From: Vigna angularis
Taxonomy: Eukaryota; Streptophyta; Magnoliopsida; Fabales; Fabaceae
NCBI RefSeq assembly: GCF_016808095.1
Contig: NC_068973.1
Span: forward strand, 11,900,501-11,964,500
Reading direction: 5' to 3'
Length of the DNA: 64,000 nt
Shown: in pieces, positions 12,401 through 23,925 of the stretch
Numbering within the stretch: position 1 is the stretch's first letter
Layout: every line of letters begins with the position of its first letter
Program-made: the position numbers and the translations under genes
Notes under the pieces: generated by a model
Told to the model about the DNA's origin: nothing
The model's database searches: none
What the model saw: only the letters and a program-made list of their open reading frames with translations

Positions 12401-13788
12401 ATTAAAACAGAAATAAAAAAGACTGTGATGTATAAAGATAAAAAGAAAATAACGAGATTGAAATTTAAATTGTGCAATTTATCAGTTAATTTTCATTTAT
12501 AAAACTTTATTTAAGTAATTTAATCTTTAAATATGTTTGCTTCTAATAAAGAGAACATATTTTTTATAGAAAAATATTTATTTAAAAAAAAATCAAATTT
12601 GACGGATCGACCCTTTGTTTGACGGAAGTATCTGAACCTAGTGGCAATAAAATAATTTTTATTGATTGAGTAAATAAGTTTTATACTCTCCTTCAGTGAT
12701 ATGCAAAAGTAATAATTATTTTAAAACTAAAAACAAAAGCAGATATTATTTATTTATAAATTTTCTTATGTGTTTTAATTCTGAAAACAAAGAAGTTGTA
12801 AAGAACACGTATTTCGTAATCAATGGCGTTCAAAGTTAAAACCATCGTATTCTGTTAAATTAATTCTTATCATATAAATTAAGTGAAAATGTTAGAACCC
12901 TAATAAATCGTATTGCACAATTCCTTTTATTGTGTTTGTCGAAAAACAACTCATGTGAACCTCTAGAATATAAATCAAATGTATATCTCCTTTGTTTTTA
13001 ACAGGGTTATGTACATATGGTTAGGTTTATCTTGTCGTATTTTCATTCATTAAGTGCTTGTTGCATAAATTTTAACAATAAACTTTATGTGATAAATAAA
13101 CAAGAATTTATTGTTTAGTTAAAATAAACAATATTATTACAGATAGCAAAAAACAGTTGAAGATTGTATTAAAAACATGCTTAAAAAACATGAATAATTA
13201 TAATTTTCTATAATTTAGTTAAAGTTATTATTTATAAAAAAAATATGTAATTTTATAAAACAGAAAAGGTATCATTTAAACATAACTTATTTAAGTGATA
13301 TAGTATTGTTATCTTAATATGTGCATGAAGCATAAAAGATTAAAATTTTCTTGTTCTTGTCTTGTTATTGTCTTCTCTGTCAAAGAAAGTCATGTTTTTA
13401 TCTCATTATCGTATTCTGAAAACGAAACAGATCTTGATATTATTTATATAAAAGATTACATGTGACAGTGGTAACTGGGTAAGAAACAAGAAAAGTGGTA
13501 GGTGAGAGTAGTTGAACCTATAAAAGTCACTCACTATCAATGCCTGCCACTTTAATATACCTAATAATTTTTGCAATAAGAACGAATTCTATTTGAAGAT
13601 TTTCTGCAAAATTCCGCTTTGCATAGCAAGAGGTGGATCTTGGGAAGTTTACTTCCACCTCTATTGTTGAATCTATTTTTTTTTTTTACATTTTTTTCTT
13701 CTGAAAATAAAAATATAATTAATATTATTAGAGATTAAAGAGGCATAGTTGTTTTGTATTTTTTATTTATGTAAGTGAAAATAGTATG
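12401..13788. other. AT-rich intergenic stretch with one possible transcribed hairpin
   Basis: No protein-coding gene is supported. Near the right side a TATA-like CCTATAAAAGTC (about 13514-13525) is followed about 110 bp later by a small hairpin at 13629-13665 (AGAGGTGGA paired with TCCACCTCT) and a run of T residues around 13675-13687. I could not match this to a known RNA family. Confidence 0.4.
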
Positions 13789-16310
13789 TGTAACAACCCA
13801 ATTTTCTAAACTACTAATTATTACATTAACTAGTATCATAAAATATCTTGAGCCCAAGCAAGTATAGATGACAATTAACATTAAAATCTTTAAACTAGAT
13901 AATATTGAATTCGAAATGTAAACTAGAGATTTAATATAGTTTTTCAAAAGGAATCATTTATTTATCTAAGATATAACTATCTTAATCCTTTTCTTTTCAG
14001 TTTCATGCTAATATCACCTTCAACCTTTATCTCTCCTTTAAATATATTTACATTGCAAAAGAAAAGAAAATAGAGATACACAAGAAAAATATAAAGATAA
14101 ACTGATTTGTATAAGAATGAATTCAAAATGAAAAATATCTATCTTATCACAAAGGTTATCAAAATAGTGAAGTTGCGACAAAACACTAAAAAGGAATTGA
14201 ATATTATTTTCTAGATCTTTTTTCGCGGATGAAAAACTAAGCATAATGTACGTAGCACTTGTGAGTTAGTCATGTTTCGTCTATAAACATTATTCCATAA
14301 AGATTGTTTATAGAATTAACTCAACTTTCTCCAAGGGTACTTAAGCAGTAACTCATTAAAAATGTAAACGCTAGCCGAAAGCTTAAAACTAACTTAAGCA
14401 CATAGAAAGATTGTTTTCAATAAGAACCAATAGTTTACAAAAAAACGCTACAATACATAAACAATTTTATATTGGTTCACCTGTTAGAACTACATTCAGT
14501 TCTCCTCTAAGTTAGAGGGTTTAATTAAATATTCAATGAAGTACAACACAGGCACAAACATGCAACCTTTTCACGAGTCATGGAATTATGTCCTTCAACC
14601 ATTCAATTCATTCACAAACTACTCATCACAAACCATATACATATTCATTCACTTTCACATTGCATAACATCATATGAAATGAATATTCATACTTCAAAGG
14701 ACAAAAAAAACCCAACATGTCACTGGAAAACACATAAAACATAAGTATATGAACATACAAGGTGGCACTCAAGCGCCTAAAGCTAGGGCTTAGCACCCAA
14801 AAACAGGGCGATAGTGCCCAAGCGCTAAAGATTTGGCACTCAACACCCGAAAACAGAAAGGTAGCACTCGGGCGTTGGAGGGCTAGGGCTCAACACCATG
14901 ACAGATGCAAAACCACTCAAAGTAGACTTTGGACACTTTACCCCCAACTTCTAAAGATCCTTAGGACCCTCTAGACCCTAAGAAAACTTTGAAAATACTA
15001 TTGCAATTCAATTAGACCCCTTGAAACTAAAATTCACTCCTCTAAGCTACCCAAACTTAATTCTACCTTTGATAACACCTATATAAGTTTACCAACTGCA
15101 TAACTAAGTCCAAATACACTTGTTAGTACACTACCATACCTCACTTTCCTTCCAGCTATCCTATTTTTAGTTTCTCACACCTAAAACCTCTAAATTGTAC
15201 TAAGAACTCCACCTATGAAGCAATAATCACTTCCATCACAATTTTTTCTGATATAAACCTCTAGACAAGTCTTAGTTGACCTCATAAAAGACTCCAAACT
15301 CTCTAAAACATTTTATATCCCTTAACTCTAAATCTCACTACTAAAAATCCCATTTTATACTAAAAACACCCTAAAACTTTAACAAATCACTAACCTTTTA
15401 TTCCATTACATATTTCAATCCACCATCACCTCTAAAAAGTTTTAAATTATTTAATAACAGCCCCAAGATAGTAGTATTCTCACATTAGCCCCTATTTCTC
15501 CAATACACCCATCAAAACCCTTCTTTTTAGGCTTAAACTCTAAGAATTTGACCACTAATCACCCCAACACTTTGGATTCAATTTTCAAAAACCAAAACAA
15601 CTTCATCACACATAATCATGACATCATAGAACATCAATTTCACGTTATTCTAATTACACACACATCATACTACCATATATCATTATTTAAACATAATGAA
15701 TACTACACTACAATCATAATTCCATTCAATTCATCAAATTATTTTCATAGATACTATCTTAGCATGACAAACATAATTTAAGCGAGTTCTAAATTTCCTT
15801 ACCTTAGAAAACTCTTACAACTCTAAGAACTCCCAATTATTGCTTCCACCGCTGGAAACTCTAAAAAAGTCTACAAATCACCAATTAGTGACTGGAGACA
15901 AACCTCAGAACCTCAATTGAACCAAGAATCAAAGAGGAAGGGTTTTTTACACATGCAAAAATAGATTTCTTTGCATGATCATAAATCGAAAATACAAGGA
16001 AAAATGATAAAAACTTACTTGTTATAGACAGAGAACTGATCGGGTAGAAGTGGAGACGACTCACTTTGTAATTTTCTAGGAACTTCCTGATCATCAAACA
16101 AATGATCAAGGGATGAGAAATCTTAGAGAGATGTTAGAAAAAGCGAAGAGAAAGAGTTTTAGAGAGATATATAGTGTTTTAAGTAATGAGACGAATTTAA
16201 AAAATTTTATTTATATTATTTAATTATTTTAAAATAAAATAATCGGTCTCATTATTTTAAAACATTTTACCAATTCTAATAGTATATTTTCTAGATTATT
16301 AATATACGAA
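13789..16310. mobile_element. Decayed LTR-like sequence starting TGTAACAACCC
   Basis: TGTAACAACCCAATTTTC at 13789 looks like the start of a plant Ty3/gypsy LTR. The stretch lacks genes but has a C-rich plus strand at 14740-15500, unlike its AT-rich surroundings. At about 14762-14900 a degenerate unit resembling GGCACTCAAGCGCCTAAAG recurs about four times. No right end or target duplication was found, so the right boundary is a guess and the class is inferred. Confidence 0.35.
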
Positions 16311-16369
16311 TTCCATTTTCATTTTATGTAAACTTAGGTCCTTATATAATTATAAAACTTTAAAAATAT

Positions 16370-16467
16370 AAAATTATAAAATTGTAAAATTATAAAATTA
16401 TGAGAGTGTAAAAATAAATTTTTATTTTTATAATCTTATAATTTTATAATTTTACAATTTTATAATT
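16370..16467. repeat. Near-perfect inverted repeat, about 34-bp arms
   Basis: The left arm (16370-16404) contains AAATTATAAAATTGTAAAAT; the right arm (16434-16467) reads ATTTTACAATTTTATAATTT. The loop is about 29 bp. Both arms are almost pure A/T. It sits 650 bp upstream of the ApaG gene and may be the core of a small transposon. Confidence 0.75.
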
Positions 16468-16910
16468 TAGATAATTTTAAATTTTTAATGTTTTATAATT
16501 TTAGAATTTTAGAATTTTAATTAATTTTATAAATAATTTCTATAAATGCAATAAACTTTATAAAAGGATCTGTCACTATAGTCTTTTACAATAAAATATT
16601 ATTTACGGATATTTAACTAAAGTGATAGACATTATATAACTAACAGAAAAATGTAACACAAAGGCTCAAATGAAAATTGAAAAGCTTAAATTTTTAAAAA
16701 CTTAATAAAATATAAAAATTTATTATAATCTCAGTTAAAAATTACCAAATTTATGATGGTCTTGGTACTTAATTAAGGATAGATTAAATTTATGAAAATT
16801 TACTATATTTACAAAGTAGAACCTCCGTGTGCTGCTCCCATACAAAATCTAAAATCCCCAAATATACGCTACGGCTAATTTGGCATTTCTTCTCAGATAT
16901 TTAGGAGTAT

Positions 16911-16919
16911 TTATTTATA
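16911..16919 (+). promoter_or_regulatory. Candidate TATA box of the ApaG-domain gene
   Basis: TATTTATAG lies about 205 bp before the start codon at 17122. Spacing would allow a 5' untranslated region of about 170-180 nt. No other TATA-like motif fits better, but plant AT-rich DNA gives many chance matches. Confidence 0.3.
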
Positions 16920-17121
16920 GCACTCAGACAAGAATCTATGATCAGCCGCAAAAAATGGTTTCAGAACCAAATCCAGGAAAAAAAAAACCGCGGAAATCCT
17001 GGTAGCACACAGCAATAAAAGTGTCAAAGGTAATAATCAATCTGACTCCGTTCTACTTTCACAATCTGATTCGATTGAGACGCTGTAGATTTTATCAGAA
17101 GAAAGGAAAATTTGAAGGAGA

Positions 17122-19513
17122 ATGATGAATTCGTTGTTGAGCGCCAAGGCATGCGTGGGTGTGCGGTCACCGATTATAGCGAACTCCGAGGAAAGGAGTA
17201 CGAGGAAGATGATACAAAACGTGAATTGTAGGAACAGTAGGAATTGGAGGAATGTGGCTGTGTCGTGCGGTTCGGAGAAGAACGGTAACGATGGAATTGA
17301 CGCGAGTGAAGGGTTGAATTCGGGGTCGTTTTTGTCCCCGAGTCACAATTACGCGATCTTGAAGCACCGGATGGAGATAGCGGCAAAGTCCGAGGTTAGT
17401 CTTTTTGTTTTTTTATTTTATTTTCTGTTGGAAAAGAAAGTGGATTTTTCGTGTTTTACCATTGATGTGGTTCCTCGGTGTTGGAAAGAGGCTTCTTATT
17501 GAATTTAAAACGATTGTAGTATTATGAAGAGGCTGCAAGGCTTCGTGACTCGCTCAAATGCTTCGAGGACGACGTTCCTGTTCTTCGTCTGCGGAGGCTG
17601 TTGAAAGAAGCTGTTGCTGATGAGAGATTTCAGGTCAATTATCGTTTTTAAACTAACATTTTTGCATGTTGATTACATGTTTTTAAGACCGTTTTTGTTT
17701 GTCATGTTCCATTTTTCAAGTTGTCGCGCAAATGAAGGTATGAGTTTGACTTCTCATTTTTCTTCTCTATTTCTGCACATGCAGGATGCAGCTATATATC
17801 GTGATCAGCTCAAAGAAATTGCTCCACATTCTCTCTTAAAATGTTCAAGTGATTCTACAACCTTGGTATGACTGCTGCTTACTTTTACAAACTATTACTT
17901 TGTTGTGACCTATAGATAGTTCTTTCTTGGTGTAATCTCTTGAGGCATTGCTTTTAATTTAACTGCATCAGTGGAGTGATTAGTTCAATGCCAAGTAGCT
18001 CTCTTGGAAATCAATGGAATAGAGAGTTTTCAAGTGGGTTTGGAACTTTTGTATAAGATTCAGTTCCTTGAAATAATCTCTAATCCTATCACGGAAGAGC
18101 CGAAAATATATATTTTTCTGTAAAATCCTAAAGGAAGGAAATGATGAATTCATTTTTCATTTGGGTATCACAATTGCAGAGTAAAAGATGAACTTTCACA
18201 GCTTGTTTTGAACTTGTTCAGGGAATTCGGGTACAAGTTAAGAGTGTATATTTAGAGGGCAGAAGTCAACCAACAGAAGAGGTATATTTCTTTGAATATA
18301 AAATAAGAATTACCAATAACACAAACCGCCCTGTTCAACTTCTGAGAAGGCATTGGATTATAACTGATGCTAATGGAAAAACTGAAAATTTCTGGTGAGT
18401 TAATTATTCTTGTGTTCCTATGTTTTTTAATGGTCTTTCTCATTTTCTATATACTCATTTGAATTCAAGTTTAATGTATTTTTTGCTCTTCACTTTCCAC
18501 GTACAGGGGAATTGGGGTTGGTGGTGAACAGCCAGCTATATTTCCTAGAACTAGTTTTGAATTCTCTTCTACATGCCCTTTAAACGCACAAAATGGTAGA
18601 ATGGTATGAAATTTTCTTTTGTTTCTTATTTTTGTTCTATGAAATAGTCTCACCCAGTGAGAAAAATACTTTCTTTTTCTAAATTTAAGAAAGTTAGATT
18701 ATTAAAGGTCCTTTGGGTTTCTTAATTGAAGGCAGTATTGTTACTTGTGTTTGGTAATGTCACGAGTATCAAATAAATGGATTAGATGTTCAGATGACAT
18801 TGTTAAATGCTGAATCCTATATACCAGAAACTACTAAATTATCTGTTTACAAAAGTATATTATAATAACATCTCTTTATATTTTTTTGAATTACATTTAT
18901 ATTCTATATTTTTATTACTATCATAATGGTCTCCTTATTTAAGTACAATGTTTTTAAAATAAAGGAGAAATTATGTAGAATTTAAAAGAAATCAGTGTGT
19001 TTTGAGGGTAAAATTGCATATTATCTTTATAGAAAAACATTTATGGTCTCTACACACTTTGGGTAAAAGGTGGTTAATATTATGTTACTTCCATAACAAT
19101 TGAATTTGGTCTTAAATGAACGTGGGATTTAGTTCTTTTTTCTGTAAGAATTATATATATTTTAGGCCAAATTTATGAATAAAAAAGTGTAAGAATGTTG
19201 ACTTACGTTTGATCAAAAGTGCAATAGTTAAAAACATATTTTCTATTATGCATTATGTCTTTCATCATTTGACACTTGTCATTGTTCTGAATACATTAGT
19301 TGCCAGATTGATTTCAACTTGCAAGTATTTGTTATTCTTATGTCCCGATTGAGCAGAAAACCAGATATTTAAATCTGTTCTCCTATAATGCAGGAGGGTG
19401 ACTTTGAGCTGATACATGTTGATCGAGTAGGTCCAAGAGCATTTAACGTGGCTGTTGCCCCATTTTCTCTCTCTCTACTTGGAGATGATGATGAGGATGG
19501 TGAAACTATCTGA
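17122..19513 (+). CDS. ApaG (DUF525) domain protein with UVR-like motif, 6 exons, 285 aa
   Basis: Exons: 17122-17394, 17520-17633, 17785-17865, 18222-18394, 18507-18603, 19394-19513. All introns are GT-AG; the sum is 858 nt with the frame kept. Residues 1 to about 60 are rich in Ser, Arg and Asn with few acids, compatible with an organelle transit peptide (inferred). Residues about 75-110 (YYEEAARLRDSLKCF) form a UVR-like helical motif of the kind that mediates protein contacts. Residues about 157-275 match ApaG, with VQLLRRHWIITDANG, GIGVGGEQP and FPRTSFEFSSTCPL in the expected order. The C-terminus is acidic (GDDDEDGET). ApaG domains have an immunoglobulin-like fold; the role of the plant UVR-ApaG combination is not known to me. 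Two adjacent Met codons (17122, 17125) could both start. Confidence 0.88.
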
Positions 19514-20031
19514 GGTAGAATTGCAGCATCACCTTCTCATGTTGCACCGAATAAGCATTCAGAACATGTTTTCACAGCCATGTTAAGAAATTAAAGCTCA
19601 CTATTTGCATTTGCGGTTTGCAGAATCAGACATTGTCACTGTTTTGCTGTACAAATTTGTATTTTATTTTATTTTATTTATTTGTGACAGAACCGTATAA
19701 ATGTGTTTCGTTCGTACAGAACTCGATTATTACTAAACATTAGTTAGTTGGAGTTTGTTAGGAGTTGACAGTGGTTAGTTGCTTTCTATTGTTGGTTAGT
19801 TTTTTCTTCTGCTGTATTTTAGTTTTGTTGTAGAGCTCTCGTGGGAAAAGGAAGAGGAAGAGGCAATGGTAGTATCATACAGAAAGGGAAAAGGCAACGA
19901 CAATGCCAGTAGAAAATGAAGAGGCCGTGACAGTGTAAAAAAAAAAGAAGAGTCAGCGAGCACATGAGAGAAGACAACCCTAGTTTTATCTCTTTTTCCT
20001 TTCTTATTTTCTCTAGATCTAATATTTATGA

Positions 20032-20076
<45 letters not shown>

Positions 20077-20329
20077 AGAAAGGAGTTGGGTCAAACAATC
20101 TAATCCCACCATTATAACATAATCTAATTTGTCCACTTATACAACCACTTCTTTTTAATGTGGTTGATATTAGTAACTACATCTTTGCATGCTTACATCT
20201 ATTATGTTACATTTTTTAAATTTATTTGAGTCTTATGATTCATGATACAAAATGATTCACGATAATGATATATAAGTTCTCTCACATAATTTGTATATGT
20301 GTGGCAATCCAAGTGTGAGTCTAAGTTTC
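19514..20329. other. Downstream flank of the ApaG gene
   Basis: The first few hundred bases should hold the 3' untranslated region of the ApaG gene. A (TA)n run of about 40 bp lies at 20034-20073. No further gene is supported. Confidence 0.5.
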
Positions 20330-20509
20330 ACATTTGATAGAAATAAGAAAGTAAAGTAGTATATAAAAACACATTTGATAGAAATAAGAAAGTAGAGTAG
20401 TATATAAAAAGGAAAGACTCATTGACACATTGTCTTAAGGTTTTGGCTTGTAGACAAATTTAGATCAAATTATAAGGTTTTGGCTTGTAGACAAATTTAG
20501 ATCAAATTA
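20330..20509. repeat. Two adjacent tandem duplications (41 bp x2 and 37 bp x2)
   Basis: Unit A, starting ACATTTGATAGAAATAAG, occurs at 20330-20370 and 20371-20410 with one substitution near GTAAAGTAG/GTAGAGTAG. Unit B, starting AAGGTTTTGGCTTGTAG, occurs at 20437-20473 and 20474-20509 almost identically. The two duplications are unrelated in sequence but lie within 30 bp of each other. Confidence 0.9.
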
Positions 20510-20697
20510 AAATTTGTGAATGGAAGGTTGTAAGAAGCTTGCATCATAATTACTTGAATTCATTTTTATTTTATAATTATTTGAATTTGTTTTTATTTTG
20601 ACCAAAAAAATTCTGTATTAATTTGATATAGTATAAGTGTGGATAATATCTTACTTTTATAATTGAGTATAGGAAGGAGGATATGTATATCTCATGT

Positions 20698-20701
<4 letters not shown>

Positions 20702-20791
<90 letters not shown>
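20702..20791. repeat. (TA)n microsatellite, about 90 bp
   Basis: Longest TA dinucleotide array of the window. The open frame across it (Ile-Tyr repeats) is a by-product and not a gene. Confidence 0.95.
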
Positions 20792-20794
<3 letters not shown>

Positions 20795-23376
20795 GTTTCA
20801 TAATTCTTTTTTTTTCTTTTATTATATATTTCTTCTTTCTCTTCTTTTATTTGTTTGGTTTATTTTATATTAACAAAAATTTCATATCTTCAACAAATTC
20901 TCCATTTTATCATAATCTTGATTATATATCTTTTTCTTTATGTAGTTATCTTTACATGATGTATTATCAATTTTAGTGAATCAAATCGTTTTTAGATGTT
21001 ACATTTGATTATTTTTACTTATTTTTAGTATTTTATTTATTATTTTTTCCACATTAAAATGTTGACTCTTAATTTCAAGTGCTCAATCATCTAAACTCTT
21101 CATTTACTAGATAATATATAAGAAAACCTTATCTATTTTTTATCCTGAATTTTGTTTCATGAACTTTTTGTTTTACTCGAACAACTTTCATTAGCTCTCA
21201 ATTTGGACTAGTTAAACATTTGAAAAGATTTTTCAGATTTCTAAGTTATTCTCTATCTTATCATATTCTTTATTATACACTTTTTTCTTTATGTGATTTC
21301 TTTTAACTGGGTATTAAAATTATATCTAGAACACACATTTGATCATTTTTAATTTTTTAATATTTTTATTTATTTATTTTATCATGTAGAACATTATTTT
21401 AATTATTTTTCATATAATTAATTTTATTTTCTAACTCATTCTCATAATGTAATTTTACTACTGTAATTTGTATGAAAATCTTCTATTTATTATAATATAA
21501 TAATTTAATTTCATTCTCATGAAGTTCAAAAGATTAAAGATCTATGTAATTTTGAAATATCATTAGTTTTTTTTTCTATATGTTACTTCATTTAATTAGT
21601 GTATAACATTTATTAATGTATAAAAAAATATTTTATTTTAATTTAAAGAAAGGGAGTAAAGAGACATTTGAAATATTTTTAAACATATTTCTTTTAATAA
21701 TTTTTTAAAAACATTTTTAACTTTATAAAAAAGAATTCATTAATGCTTTCAAAATTAATGGATATTTTGGTTGTTATAGAATTTTATTTATGTGTAATGG
21801 CATAATATTCTTTCTAAATATTCGACATTAAATACATTATTTTCATATTGAATATTTGATACTATGTTTTTTTTCAATGATTTTTTTATAAAAATTAATT
21901 AATTAACATTAAATAATAAAAAAATGGGTATATGTATATCTATTGCCCAATAGGTATGAAAATAAGATGAAAAAGTTATATCCATGGGATGGGGATGAAT
22001 AAAAGTATGATTTTTTACTTCATGAATGAGATGAATATAGGTATGTGAAAACACAGGAAAAACATTAGGGATGGAAAACGTTTTGAATAGCAAAACAATA
22101 TAATCAAATTTTAATATTGGTTTACTTAACCTGACTTACGTCTAATTCTTCCCTTAGAACTTTTAAGAGGTTTTACTAATCTTTTCCAAGATTACACAAG
22201 TTTTACCTCTCTAAATTTATACAAAGTATTTTCACCACTCCTAGTTCTCTAGTCAACACGACTAGTTTGAGTTTAACCATTCCTGGTTTACAATAAGTAT
22301 TCTTACCGCTCCTTGTTCCAAACCTAGCCAACACGTCTAGGCAAATGTTTTAATTATCTTCAGAATTTACAACACAAACAGTGTTAAAAACAAATGTACA
22401 AATGATAATTCTCAAGGAGAGGATATAAACAATATGAGGTGTTCTGTATTTTACTAAGATTTTTCTCTCAAAAGATATTCAGTTTCAGACGATATATGAG
22501 CGCATCAAGCTTGAATTCATTATTCTTTCTATATAATCCTTTTTACATTGCTATATTACCATAGATCCTTAAAATTAAATAATTATTTAAAATTTGATAC
22601 GGTTGTTTGTAGAATCGTTGCCAAAAATCTATTTTTTTTTTCAGTTTATTGCTTCATTTATTTTAATCGAAGCAAAATCTTGAACTTTTTTGTTTCGATT
22701 CATAACCAAGACCAAAAACTCCTCCCTAAATATGCCTCAATTCTCAAATCGCTGCCAATTGTCGAAAACAATTGTTGTCGTATCTCTTCACTATATTAGT
22801 GTAAATACATGTATTATAATTTGTATATCAAATGATTGTTTAACTTAAAATATGTAATACAATATTTTATACATATGAACCATTTGCCCAATTTTATTAT
22901 ATTTTTTATTTTATTTTCTTTCAATATTTTAATTTAACGATGTTTATGAAATACGTTTCTAACAATAGACAACAAACAAGGATTAAAACTTAAAAGATAA
23001 AGTATTTTTTACTATCAACTTAATTAACCTAAACAAAATTTAATTAAAATGGTTTAGTTTAATATGTTCTAACAATTTTTTTCAAAGTCAAACTAAATTT
23101 AATTTAATAAATCACATGTGTCATTTGATATGTCTTTCAAGGAAGGATATACCTGAGAGTTTTAACACTGATTAGACCTTAGTCAATTTCATATAAGAAA
23201 CTTACACCACTTTCAACCCAAAACCTTAAAACAATAATTTTATGGGTTTTCTTCTTTATATGGTGCTCAATCTTTTTATATTTACTTAATGTGAAACTTA
23301 GACTCGCACCTTCACATTGATACGCTCTCTCTTAATGATGAGCTTCTTAATAAAAATATCACAGAATCTAATTTAT
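20792..23376. other. AT-rich intergenic stretch, possible LTR remnant near 22090-22560
   Basis: No gene is supported. Around 22090-22560 the phrase ATATTGGTTTACTTAACC followed by TTACGTCTAATTC resembles the GGTTC...CTACGTCCAGTC block of the LTR-like segments at 34130 and 4620, so an old LTR fragment is possible. The remainder is low-complexity. Confidence 0.35.
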
Positions 23377-23925
23377 AAACATGTCATTATTTTTATTTAA
23401 AAATATTAAGTAATAAAAATAAAATGGTTAAATATGTTTTTCATTTTCAAACTATTGTAAAAAAATTGTTTTATCCCTAAACTAAATATATACCTATTTC
23501 GTTCTTGACTTCAAGAAAGTCATATAAAACCTATTATAAAAAATCGTGTTTTATCCATAAACTAAATATATACCTATTTCATTCATGACTTCTAGAAAGT
23601 CATATAAAACATTCTCTCAACAAATGACAAGTGAATGTTATAATTTACGATATAAAACATTCTCTCAACAAACGATACATGAATGTTATAGTCTAATGTA
23701 GAATTTCACGTTTGACACACAATAAGTACTCCACGTGACATATTTGATGGTAGATGTTTCACGTTACTTTTATAAAGTGCACGGACAAAATATGTATATA
23801 TTTGGTTTAGGATGAAACACAATTTTTTAAAATAGTTTGAAGATGAAAAACATATTTAACACTTTTATTTTTATTACTTGATTTTTATAAATATTTTATA
23901 AAAAATAATAATACATATTTAAAAA
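23377..23925. mobile_element. MITE with long terminal inverted repeats
   Basis: GGTTAAATATGTTTTTCATT (from 23426) is mirrored by AAAAACATATTTAAC ending at 23860. The complementarity continues outward through TAATAAAAATAAAA on the left and TTTTATTTTTATTA on the right, so the arms exceed 100 bp and the outer ends are approximate. The interior holds two direct duplications: a unit of about 80 bp containing CTAAACTAAATATATACC (23480-23610) and a unit of about 60 bp containing ATATAAAACATTCTCTCAAC (23595-23690). There is no coding capacity. GGTTAAATATGTTTTT ends are familiar from many legume repeats (recalled, not searched). Confidence 0.7.

Noticed and set aside
20683..20976. 97-codon frame with Ile-Tyr repeats
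   Set aside because: Direct translation of a (TA)n microsatellite.
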